Assembly (NCBI GenBank): GCA_964424205.1
Contig: CAYRIF010000187.1
Location: 1-7,414 of the forward strand
DNA length: 7,414 bases
Direction: 5' to 3'
DNA from: CAYRIF01 sp964424205
Lineage (GTDB): Bacteria; Bacteroidota; Bacteroidia; Cytophagales; Cyclobacteriaceae
Positions 1 through 5,622 of this stretch are shown here, in pieces; within the stretch, counting starts at the first letter, position 1; every line of letters begins with the position of its first letter. The position numbers and the translations under genes are program-made. The notes below the pieces were generated by a model. The model did not search any database. It was not told where the DNA came from and saw only the letters and a program-made list of their open reading frames with translations.

Positions 1-596
1 CAAAGGTCAATCTCTTCCATATGTGCAAAATAGCTAGCATCTAATCCGCCTGCCTCATGGTAAGCAGATGCTCTTAAAAATAGGCACGCTCCTGTTGCCC
101 AGAACACTTCTATGTCATCATCATACTGACCATTATCCTCTTCCAAGGTTTCAAAAATACGCCCTCGACAAAAAGGATATCCCAACGTGTCAATAAATCC
201 ACCAGCCGCACCAGCATATTCAAATTTTCCCCGCTCAGCATAAGATAGAATTTTTGGCTGACATGCTGCAATTTTCTTATCACTATCCATCAAGTCAATT
301 ACAGGTGCTATCCAGTTTTCAGTGACCTCAATATCTGAATTGAGCAAAACATAGTATTCTGCTGCTATTTGTTCCAAAGCTAATTTATAACCTCCACTAT
401 AACCTGCATTTGAGTCAAATTTTATGAGCGTAACCTTTGGGAATTTGTCTTTCAGTAATTGTATAGAATCATCTGTCGAACAATTATCTACCACAATGAT
501 TTGGTGACCAACACTAAATTGCTCCACAATGGGCAAGAATTTTTCGAGGTAATTCCTACCATTATAGTTAAGTATGACAATGGCTACTTTGACCAT
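1..596 (-). CDS. Family 2 glycosyltransferase, N-terminal 198 residues (runs off left edge)
   Basis: This is a cytoplasmic or membrane-associated GT-A fold glycosyltransferase that transfers a sugar from a nucleotide-sugar donor, most likely for polysaccharide or glycolipid assembly; the sugar and acceptor cannot be read. I translated it from the ATG at 594-596; the frame stays open to the window edge. The N-terminus MVKVAIVILNYNG is the typical first strand. VVDNCSTD (residues 35-42) is the nucleotide-binding segment, NAGYSGGYK (63-71) the usual NxGfxxg motif, and LLNSDIEV (84-91) the DxD-equivalent metal/donor site. ATGACLFLR (168-176) followed by HMEEIDL (192-198) is the acceptor-side region with the acidic catalytic base, as in rhamnosyltransferase-like (WbbL-type) members. 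Family members run to roughly 300-350 residues, so about a third to two fifths is missing. Its start lies 3 bp after the ybaB stop, implying co-transcription and probably translational coupling. Family assignment is firm; specific function is not. Confidence 0.93.
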   Translation of the reverse strand, partial: MVKVAIVILNYNGRNYLEKFLPIVEQFSVGHQIIVVDNCSTDDSIQLLKDKFPKVTLIKFDSNAGYSGGYKLALEQIAAEYYVLLNSDIEVTENWIAPVIDLMDSDKKIAACQPKILSYAERGKFEYAGAAGGFIDTLGYPFCRGRIFETLEEDNGQYDDDIEVFWATGACLFLRASAYHEAGGLDASYFAHMEEIDL

Positions 597-599
597 GCC

Positions 600-932
600 C
601 TAAAACATGCCGCCTAAGTCCATTCCAGGGATGTTTGGAATAAGTCCCTCTGTTGATTTCTTCATCTCCTCCTTAGCCAATACATCTACCCCCTCCAATG
701 CCTTGTTCACCGCTGCAATAATCAAGTCTTTCATCATTTGCTCGTCTTCCGGCTTAATCAAGTCTTTGTCTATCTCCAAAGCAATTAACTGCTTCTTCCC
801 GTTCACGGTTGCCTTCACCAAACCAGCGCCTGATTCAGCGGTTGTTTTTATCGTGCCCAATTTTTCTTGGGCTTCTTTTATTTTTGACTGGGCCTCTTTT
901 AACTTGCCCATCATTTTCATCATATCAAACAT
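600..932 (-). CDS. ybaB: YbaB/EbfC-family nucleoid-associated protein
   Basis: A small DNA-binding protein of 110 residues, the usual length for YbaB/EbfC, which forms tweezer-shaped dimers that bind and compact DNA. The N-terminus MFDMMKMMGKLKEAQ is the diagnostic Met-rich amphipathic helix and is followed by a coiled region. The central GLVKATVNGKKQLIALEID (about residues 37-55) matches the family's beta-sheet core. EDEQMMKDLIIAAVNKAL (63-80) is the conserved C-terminal helix, and the tail is Gly/Met/Pro-rich (IPGMDLGGMF). The ATG at 930-932 is preceded by AAGGAT, a weak Shine-Dalgarno-like stretch, and about 30 bp further up by a good Bacteroidota promoter. In many bacteria ybaB sits between dnaX and recR; here it leads a two-gene unit with a glycosyltransferase, so the neighbour probably does not reflect a shared pathway. 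Confidence 0.95.
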   Translation of the reverse strand: MFDMMKMMGKLKEAQSKIKEAQEKLGTIKTTAESGAGLVKATVNGKKQLIALEIDKDLIKPEDEQMMKDLIIAAVNKALEGVDVLAKEEMKKSTEGLIPNIPGMDLGGMF

Positions 933-961
933 ATCCTTAACTTTAGGTAATTAATCTGACT

Positions 962-995
962 GCAAAAGTATTGCATTCTTGGATTGATTCAAAAA
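962..995 (-). promoter_or_regulatory. Bacteroidota-type promoter for ybaB
   Basis: On the minus strand the -33 element TTTTTG (995 down to 990) is separated by 19 bp from the -7 element TACTTTTGC (970 down to 962), matching the phylum consensus TTTG / about 19 / TAnnTTTG. It predicts a start near 957 and a 5' leader of about 25 nt before the ATG at 932. Confidence 0.75.
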
Positions 996-1039
996 CACCT
1001 AAAATATGCCTATCATATTTCTATGCTACCGATAAATAC

Positions 1040-1051
1040 ATTACATGTAAT
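1040..1051. promoter_or_regulatory. Perfect 12-bp palindrome, candidate operator
   Basis: ATTACATGTAAT is its own reverse complement. It is flanked by a second inverted pair, ATGCTA (1023-1028) and TAGCAT (1051-1056). It lies about 45 bp upstream of the ybaB -33 element and about 65 bp upstream of the plus-strand -33 element, so a dimeric regulator bound here could affect either promoter. The regulator is unknown, and AT-rich palindromes of this size can occur by chance. Confidence 0.35.
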
Positions 1052-1115
1052 AGCATTGCGAAAACTCATTCTTAACGAGAAATAACAGCCATTCAGCTAT
1101 TTTAACTTCTTTTTC

Positions 1116-1146
1116 TTGTCGTTTAATCTTAAATTTATTACATTTG
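1116..1146 (+). promoter_or_regulatory. Bacteroidota-type promoter for the structured leader and 72-codon gene
   Basis: TTG at 1116-1118, a 20-bp spacer, and TACATTTG at 1139-1146, which fits TAnnTTTG exactly. Transcription would begin about 4-7 nt later, at 1151-1153, which coincides with the first base of the 5' hairpin described next. Confidence 0.65.
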
Positions 1147-1151
1147 TTATA

Positions 1152-1239
1152 GATGAGTGATACTAAATACTTACTCATTCAAATACACATTCACCACCAC
1201 AATATTTTTACGCTGTACGAGTTACAGTGATGTGTGTTT
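1152..1239 (+). promoter_or_regulatory. Structured 5' leader: two consecutive hairpins
   Basis: The first hairpin pairs 1153-1160 (ATGAGTGA) with 1171-1178 (TTACTCAT), including one G-U pair, with a 10-nt loop and a further G-U at 1152/1179. The second starts two bases later. Its outer 10-bp stem pairs 1181-1190 (AAATACACAT) with 1230-1239 (ATGTGTGTTT), with one G-U, and it encloses 20 unpaired bases. An inner 7-bp stem pairs 1211-1217 (CGCTGTA) with 1223-1229 (TACAGTG) around a 5-nt loop and stacks directly on the outer stem. Together they fill nearly the whole predicted leader from transcription start to 20 nt before the ATG. It could be a stabilising 5' structure, a cis-regulatory element, or an independent small RNA; I recognise no known riboswitch. 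Confidence 0.5.
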
Positions 1240-1241
1240 AA

Positions 1242-1259
1242 TTTTAAACTTTTTAAACT
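1242..1259 (+). repeat. Tandem 9-bp repeat abutting the start codon
   Basis: TTTTAAACT occurs twice with no gap (1242-1250, 1251-1259) and is followed directly by ATG at 1260. There is no Shine-Dalgarno sequence. The A/T-rich, unstructured stretch with A at -3 to -5 is what Bacteroidota ribosome entry sites commonly show. Confidence 0.6.
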
Positions 1260-1478
1260 ATGAATGTTTTAGAAAAAATCAACCTTATTAGTTCAATCAA
1301 AGACGGCAAACAAAAATTCATCAATGAGTATGAAATGGTGCAGAGCCATTTAGACAGGTTGTATACTGCAAGCAATCAAGAAAAATTTATTGAAGAAATG
1401 AGATTTTATGATTTCATTGTTAATCAGTGGGATGACTACAGGTTTAATATGGAGAAAAAGCATTTGAATTTGAATTAG
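1260..1478 (+). CDS. Small uncharacterised protein, 72 aa
   Basis: I do not recognise a family. The product is soluble and highly charged, predicted largely helical, with no signal peptide, membrane segment or cysteine. The N-terminal half (MNVLEKINLISSIKDGKQKF) and the C-terminal half, rich in aromatic and acidic residues (RFYDFIVNQWDDYRF, about residues 48-62), suggest two amphipathic helices joined by a short loop near TASNQ. Evidence that it is real: a good upstream promoter, a start preceded by an unstructured A/T-rich entry site, an amino-acid composition unlike antisense noise, and inverted repeats just downstream of the stop. It is monocistronic, with divergent ybaB on one side and convergent uup on the other. 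The structured leader implies post-transcriptional control. A stress-related or small regulatory protein is possible, but no function can be read from the sequence. Confidence 0.7.
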   Translation: MNVLEKINLISSIKDGKQKFINEYEMVQSHLDRLYTASNQEKFIEEMRFYDFIVNQWDDYRFNMEKKHLNLN

Positions 1479-1502
1479 CAGCGTGTTTTGAAAATAGTTA
1501 AA

Positions 1503-1530
1503 TTTTGGTTTGTGGAGACATAAACCAAGG
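1503..1530 (+). terminator. GNRA-capped hairpin after the 72-codon gene
   Basis: TTGGTTTGTG (1505-1514) pairs with CATAAACCAA (1519-1528), one G-U pair, closing on the tetraloop GAGA, a stable GNRA loop. Two more G-U pairs can extend it to 1503/1530. It begins 25 bp past the stop. No T-tract follows, so it may protect the 3' end or work with the next repeat rather than act as an intrinsic terminator. Confidence 0.5.
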
Positions 1531-1538
1531 AGTAGAAC

Positions 1539-1571
1539 AACTTTTCTAAAGTTTAGAATTTTAGAAAAGTT
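1539..1571. terminator. Perfect 12-bp inverted repeat between convergent genes, probable bidirectional terminator
   Basis: AACTTTTCTAAA (1539-1550) and TTTAGAAAAGTT (1560-1571) are exact reverse complements around a 9-base loop. The loop itself repeats TTTAGAA (1552-1558), so the left arm TTCTAAA could pair with either copy. It lies between the 72-codon gene's stop and that of uup (1584-1586), where a shared terminator is expected. There is no long T-tract on either strand; assignment rests on position and symmetry. Confidence 0.6.
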
Positions 1572-1583
1572 AGCATTACAATT

Positions 1584-3455
1584 TTACTCAGAAAGCTCCA
1601 ACCAACGATTCTCTTTTTCTTCCAGTTGTATGGAAATTTGTTTGATATCACTTGACCAGGCTGCCAGCGTCTCATGGTCAATATTATTGCTTTCGGAATT
1701 CAACTTATTAACCAACACTGATTTTTGGTTTTCCAAATCAGCCATTTCCTTTTCCAGCGTTTCTAATTCTCTCTTTTCGTTAAAACTTAGTTTTTTAACA
1801 CCTACTTCATTGGTCTTCGCTTTTTCTTGCTTTGGTTTTTGTTTTTTTACGGCAGTATTTTTTGGAGCGTTTAATAATTTCTCTCGATAATCAGTATAGT
1901 TTCCTCCAAAATTATTGATGACACCATCCCCTTCAAAAACAAATAAATGATCTACCAATTTATCCATAAAATAACGATCATGAGATACAATCATCAGGCA
2001 TCCTTCAAAACTATTCAAATACTCCTCAAAAATATTAAGTGTCAAAATATCCAAGTCATTGGTAGGCTCATCCAGTATTAAGAAATTGGGTTGCTTGATT
2101 AGCGTGAGCAGCAATTGCAAACGACGTTTCTCTCCTCCACTCAACTTGCTTATCATATTATATTGTGTGGCAGGTGGAAACTGAAATAAATTCAATAGCT
2201 GCGAGGCACTAACCTCGCTCCCATCTTTGAGTACAATCAACTCTGCCTGCTCCTTCATCACATCCGCCACACGTTTCTTTTCATCAAAAACAATCTCCTC
2301 CTGCGTATAATGTGCCACATTAGTTGTTTGTCCAAAATCTATTTCACCACTATCAGGAAGTATGTCTTTTGTTAGAATTTTCAAGAATGTAGATTTTCCG
2401 ACGCCATTTTTACCCACAATCCCTATCCTATCTCCCCGCTTGAAAGTATAAGAAAAATCTTCGATTAATTTCAAGTCGCCGTAGCTTTTATAAAGATGCT
2501 CCAACTCCAATATTTTTCGTCCCTGACGAGTGGTTTTCACTTTAATTTCCATGCCACTTTTGGTCAAGTTTTTACTCGCCTTGTCCTGCAAATCATAGAA
2601 GGCATCTTCCCTATATTTTGCTTTGGTACCTCTTGCTTTAGGCTGCCTTCGCATCCACTCTAGTTCTTTTTTCATCAAGTTTCGAGCCTTCCCAACCTCC
2701 GCTGCCTCAATCTCTTCTCTTTCCTGTTTTTTCTCCAAAAAATAGACATAATTCCCTTTGTACTTATACAAATTCCCTTGGTCAATTTCCAATATTTCAT
2801 TGGTCACCCGTTCCAAAAAATAGCGATCATGCGTCACCATAATCAGTGAGATATTTTGAGAGGCTAAGTAATTTTCAAGCCACTCAATTGCTCCCAAATC
2901 TAAATGGTTAGTCGGTTCATCAAGAATCAAAAAATCAGGCTGTTGAATCAATACCTTTGCAAGCGCCACACGTTTCTTTTGCCCTCCCGAAAGCTCATCT
3001 ACCATTTGCTCTACATCATCTATCCCCAACTTTCCCAACACTTGCTCCACGGTACTTTCATAATCCCAAGCATGCAACCGCTCCATATCCTCAAGCAACC
3101 CCTGCAGCTCATCTGCCTCCTCACTAGCTTCTACTTTGGCGAGGGCATGCTGGTATTTTTTTATCGTTTCTGTGATTTCCGTCCCACCATCAAAGAGCGC
3201 ATCCAGAATGGTATGTCCTGCTTCAAACTCAGGAGATTGGCTTAAAAAAGCAACATTTAACCCATTCCTAAAAGATATTTTCCCTGAGTCAGGATTTTCC
3301 ACACCTGCCAATAATTTCAACAACGTTGATTTTCCACAACCATTAATCCCCACCAAAGCTACTTTTTGCCCTTGACTAATGCCAAAAGTAATATTCTCGA
3401 AAAGCAATTTCTCACTATAATTTTTACTGACGTTCTCAACTGATAAATAATTCAT
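1584..3455 (-). CDS. uup: ABC-F family ATPase, Uup-like
   Basis: A soluble protein of 623 residues with two tandem ATP-binding cassettes and no membrane segments. ABC-F proteins act on ribosomes or nucleic acid rather than as transporters. First cassette: Walker A GINGCGKST (36-44), Q-loop Q73, signature LSGGQ (155-159), Walker B FLILDEP (175-181, catalytic Glu180), H-loop His209. The linker (about 235-310) carries the basic motif RRQPKARGTKAKYR (269-282), equivalent to the ABC-F P-site tRNA interaction motif. Second cassette: GKNGVGKST (348-356), LSGGE (438-442), FLILDEP (458-464, Glu463), His492. LDEPTNDLD in the second cassette and a charged coiled-coil tail (about 555-623) favour Uup, whose E. 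coli member (similar length) binds DNA through its tail. All catalytic residues are intact. It appears monocistronic, with its own promoter. An EttA-like or antibiotic-resistance ABC-F is less likely because of the tail. Confidence 0.92.
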   Translation of the reverse strand: MNYLSVENVSKNYSEKLLFENITFGISQGQKVALVGINGCGKSTLLKLLAGVENPDSGKISFRNGLNVAFLSQSPEFEAGHTILDALFDGGTEITETIKKYQHALAKVEASEEADELQGLLEDMERLHAWDYESTVEQVLGKLGIDDVEQMVDELSGGQKKRVALAKVLIQQPDFLILDEPTNHLDLGAIEWLENYLASQNISLIMVTHDRYFLERVTNEILEIDQGNLYKYKGNYVYFLEKKQEREEIEAAEVGKARNLMKKELEWMRRQPKARGTKAKYREDAFYDLQDKASKNLTKSGMEIKVKTTRQGRKILELEHLYKSYGDLKLIEDFSYTFKRGDRIGIVGKNGVGKSTFLKILTKDILPDSGEIDFGQTTNVAHYTQEEIVFDEKKRVADVMKEQAELIVLKDGSEVSASQLLNLFQFPPATQYNMISKLSGGEKRRLQLLLTLIKQPNFLILDEPTNDLDILTLNIFEEYLNSFEGCLMIVSHDRYFMDKLVDHLFVFEGDGVINNFGGNYTDYREKLLNAPKNTAVKKQKPKQEKAKTNEVGVKKLSFNEKRELETLEKEMADLENQKSVLVNKLNSESNNIDHETLAAWSSDIKQISIQLEEKENRWLELSE

Positions 3456-3459
3456 GGCG

Positions 3460-3489
3460 CAAAGATAGCAAACGGTTAGTTAGTGCCAA
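3460..3489 (-). promoter_or_regulatory. Promoter of uup, predicting an almost leaderless mRNA
   Basis: On the minus strand TTG (3489-3487) is followed by exactly 19 bp and then TATCTTTG (3467-3460), a perfect TAnnTTTG match. Only four bases (CGCC) separate this element from the ATG of uup, so transcription should begin at or within a few bases of the start codon. Confidence 0.75.
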
Positions 3490-3530
3490 CAAAAGATAAA
3501 TGGTTATGAAATTATTATATAGTTATTATC

Positions 3531-3538
3531 TATCTTCG
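3531..3538 (+). promoter_or_regulatory. Candidate -7 element for the TSUP permease
   Basis: TATCTTCG differs from TAnnTTTG at one base and sits six bases before the ATG at 3545, a spacing like that of uup on the other strand. No convincing -33 TTTG lies 19-21 bp upstream, so the promoter is weak or differently composed. It favours 3545 over 3500 as the start. Confidence 0.4.
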
Positions 3539-3544
3539 CCCCTT

Positions 3545-4294
3545 ATGAGCACTATCGACATTGTCATTATTCTTGCCTCCGGTGTATTTGCAGGCGTGGT
3601 CAATTCCATTGCTGGTGGTGGTTCTTTACTAACCCTACCAGTACTTATATTTTTAGGATTACCACCAAGTGTCGCTAATGGCACCAATCGATTATCCATC
3701 CTATTGGGCAACCTATCCGCCATTAGTGGCTACCGCAGCAAAGGCATTTTTGTTTTTCCATATGGGTTATGGCTTGGTATTTCAGCAACGGTTGGCGCTA
3801 TCCTAGGCGCTAAAATATCCATTGATATCAAAGGAGAACTTTTTAATCACATATTGGCAGTTGTCATGATTTTAGTCGCCATTAACATTGTGTTTAATCC
3901 TTTCAAAAAGTTCGTTTCAGAACATGAAAACATGACCAAAAAAAATCAATGGATTGGTATTATTTCTTTCTTTTTTGTAGGGATTTATGGTGGATTTATA
4001 CAGGCAGGTGTAGGGTTTATTATTATTGCTGTACTCACCGCTGTCAACGGTTTTGATTTGGTAAAAACCAATAGCATCAAAGTATTGGTGGTCTTTATTT
4101 ATACCGTTGCCGCATTTTCGTTATTCGTTATTGAAGGAAGAGTGCACTGGAAATATGGTTTTATTTTGGCGACAGGAAATATTCTAGGCTCATGGATTGG
4201 CAGCCGGTGGTCGGTAGGGAAAGGTGATAAAATCATCAAACCTATCTTACTTGTGATGGTGGTTGTGATGGCGGTGAAATTGTGGTTTTTTTAG
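3545..4294 (+). CDS. TauE/SafE (TSUP) family permease
   Basis: An inner-membrane protein of 249 residues (about eight hydrophobic segments) of the 4-toluene sulfonate uptake permease family, whose members move sulfur oxyanions or organosulfur anions such as sulfite, sulfoacetate or thiosulfate. The N-terminal GVVNSIAGGGSLLTLP and LGLPPSVANGTNR stretches (about residues 18-50) are the family's first conserved half-repeat. GIYGGFIQAGVGF (about 137-149) followed by NGFDLVKTNSIK is the matching second half-repeat. I start it at 3545 because homologues typically begin just before the first membrane helix and a -7-like element lies six bases upstream. An in-frame ATG at 3500 would add 15 residues overlapping that element. 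It diverges from uup and converges on the antiporter, with only five bases between the two stops. The substrate is not readable; proximity to a SulP transporter hints at sulfur anions, but they are on opposite strands. Confidence 0.9.
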   Translation: MSTIDIVIILASGVFAGVVNSIAGGGSLLTLPVLIFLGLPPSVANGTNRLSILLGNLSAISGYRSKGIFVFPYGLWLGISATVGAILGAKISIDIKGELFNHILAVVMILVAINIVFNPFKKFVSEHENMTKKNQWIGIISFFFVGIYGGFIQAGVGFIIIAVLTAVNGFDLVKTNSIKVLVVFIYTVAAFSLFVIEGRVHWKYGFILATGNILGSWIGSRWSVGKGDKIIKPILLVMVVVMAVKLWFF

Positions 4295-4305
4295 AATAAT
4301 TATTC
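4294..4305. terminator. 12-bp palindrome spanning both convergent stop codons
   Basis: GAATAATTATTC is a perfect palindrome. It begins at the last base of the permease stop (4292-4294) and contains the antiporter stop (4300-4302). On the plus strand an eight-T run (4285-4292) lies on the upstream side, so on the minus strand A-rich sequence follows. It is too short and AT-rich to be a strong hairpin, but it is the only symmetric element available to separate the two transcripts. Confidence 0.3.
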
Positions 4306-5553
4306 CGTCTCGGTCGCCTCTCCCATTGCAGGTAATTCAGCATTCTTTTTAGCTATTTCCTCACCCTCACTAACTCCCTCCTCATCACTATACCTAATCA
4401 AACCATACATCATCACCAAACTGCTAACTACAATAATCAGTAAAAGCACGGCTGTATTAAACTGCGGTGCAATCAGTTCCTTCGGAATGGCATAAAATAA
4501 TAAGATAGTAATCAAGCCTCTAGGCGCAACCAAGAGTGCAGGTTTCATTTGTTTACTATTAAATAGCTTGAGTGCACCAAATCGAGTACCATACATGAAA
4601 ACCAAAATAATCAAGCCAATCAGATAAATAATTGGATCATTCAGTCCATTGAGCGTAATCGACATCCCGAAAATAATGAAAAAGAAAGTGCGTATGATAA
4701 AAGAACTTTCAACCACCAAAAGTTTAATATCCTTTAATAAATGGTCTATGCCTATATCGCTGATTAACTTTTTCAATGGTCCTTTAAAAAATACTTCTGA
4801 GTTATTAATCATCAAACCAAATGCTAAAACGAATATTAGAGATGACAGGTGAAACAATTTTCCCACAGAATACAATAATAACAATACTGCTATTGGCAAA
4901 AATAACTTCACGTCCCCTTCTAGCTTTTGAACAAAATAAATCATGGCAAAGCCAAGTACAATAGAAATGAGCATGGTCACACCAATATTTCCTGCGATAT
5001 TAAGTGCTATATCCTGTGCTGTAGTCAAACGTAATGAGTCAATGGTAAAATAAAAAATCATAATCCCAATGATATCAGAAAATGCTGCTTCAAAAATCAG
5101 AAATTCTTTCTTTTCATGTGACAGATTTTTTACACTCGGAATAATAATAGCACTACTCATAATGGCTAGAGGGATTGCATATATCAATGCCTGCACAAAC
5201 GTCATCTCAAAGTACAAGTGAAATCCATAGGCAATACCAAAGGAAGTAATGAGCAATAAACTTATGGCAATCGTAAATGCTTTTACAATTAACCCAAATT
5301 TTTTCTTCTCCAGGTGCAAATCTAGTGCTGCCTCCAGCACAATCATAATTAATCCTACATTTCCCAAAAATTCTAAGATTGGCTTAATCTTATATTCATC
5401 AATTTTGATAAACTGACCTATAAAAAACCCCGTAACAATTAATAATATAACTGCGGGGATATTGGTTTTTCGCGAAATAGCATTGTATACAAATGATAAG
5501 ATGATAATGAGAGAAATTCCTATCATTACCCAGTAAATGTTGATGTTTTCCAT
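4300..5553 (-). CDS. Cation:proton antiporter (CPA superfamily, KefB/NhaP-like membrane domain)
   Basis: An inner-membrane exchanger of 417 residues with about 11-12 hydrophobic segments, expected to swap Na+ or K+ for H+. NIPAVILLIVTGFFIG (31-46) and the GLIMIVLEAALDLHL region (67-81) are the conserved early helices. MSSAIIIPSV (132-141) fills the unwound-helix position, resembling the SSTAI form of KefB/KefC rather than the TDP of NhaP types. EAAFSD (155-160) carries the transport aspartate D160, but with Ser159 where CPA1 has Asn and many CPA2 members have Asp. APRGLITILL (343-352) is the conserved Arg-Gly late helix. The protein ends in an acidic cytoplasmic tail (about 389-417) with no TrkA-N or other regulatory domain, so a Kef-type gated K+ channel is unlikely. 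The start ATG (5551-5553) has no good promoter; it follows the SulP gene by 69 bp on the same strand and is probably co-transcribed. Confidence 0.87.
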   Translation of the reverse strand: MENINIYWVMIGISLIIILSFVYNAISRKTNIPAVILLIVTGFFIGQFIKIDEYKIKPILEFLGNVGLIMIVLEAALDLHLEKKKFGLIVKAFTIAISLLLITSFGIAYGFHLYFEMTFVQALIYAIPLAIMSSAIIIPSVKNLSHEKKEFLIFEAAFSDIIGIMIFYFTIDSLRLTTAQDIALNIAGNIGVTMLISIVLGFAMIYFVQKLEGDVKLFLPIAVLLLLYSVGKLFHLSSLIFVLAFGLMINNSEVFFKGPLKKLISDIGIDHLLKDIKLLVVESSFIIRTFFFIIFGMSITLNGLNDPIIYLIGLIILVFMYGTRFGALKLFNSKQMKPALLVAPRGLITILLFYAIPKELIAPQFNTAVLLLIIVVSSLVMMYGLIRYSDEEGVSEGEEIAKKNAELPAMGEATETE

Positions 5554-5572
5554 AGTTTGATTTTAACAAATA

Positions 5573-5604
5573 TTAATATTTTTATAAATCTATAAAAATA
5601 TTAA
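5573..5604 (-). repeat. All-A/T 14-bp perfect inverted repeat between SulP and antiporter genes
   Basis: TTAATATTTTTATA (5573-5586) and TATAAAAATATTAA (5591-5604) are exact reverse complements around a 4-base loop, AATC. It occupies nearly half of the 69-bp gap between the two co-directional genes. As RNA it makes a long but weak stem with no T-tract following, so it might mark a processing or stability site, or a regulator binding site, rather than a classic terminator. Confidence 0.6.
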
Positions 5605-5622
5605 CTGCATTCAATTATAAAG

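Larger units (their letters stand above)
933..1259. other. Divergent intergenic region between ybaB and the 72-codon gene
   Basis: This 327-bp stretch holds no gene I can support on either strand. It contains, in order, a weak SD-like site and promoter for ybaB (minus strand), a perfect 12-bp palindrome at 1040-1051, a plus-strand promoter at 1116-1146, two stacked hairpins at 1152-1239, and a tandem 9-bp repeat touching the start codon of the next gene. I see no tRNA. Confidence 0.7.

Noticed and set aside
607..954. 115-codon plus-strand reading frame opposite ybaB
   Set aside because: Rich in Ser, Pro, Phe and Ile with no family resemblance; it is the complement of a well-supported YbaB gene.
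1510..1890. 126-codon plus-strand frame over the inverted repeats and the 3' end of uup
   Set aside because: It crosses the terminator region and is Ser/Phe-rich low-complexity sequence antisense to the Uup coiled coil.
2904..3375. Two overlapping plus-strand frames inside uup
   Set aside because: They lie wholly opposite intact, motif-bearing ABC cassette sequence and have no promoter or recognisable domain.
3500..3544. Upstream ATG adding 15 residues to the TSUP permease
   Set aside because: The added residues (MVMKLLYSYYLSSPL) overlap the predicted -7 element, and family members begin near the MSTIDIV start at 3545; kept only as an alternative.
4649..4852. 67-codon plus-strand frame opposite the antiporter
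   Set aside because: Shadow of a transmembrane gene; no promoter, no domain.
5554..5622. Separate promoter for the antiporter
   Set aside because: The best candidate, AATATTTG (5574-5567 minus), has a mismatch in the TA and no TTG at the right distance; co-transcription with SulP is simpler.
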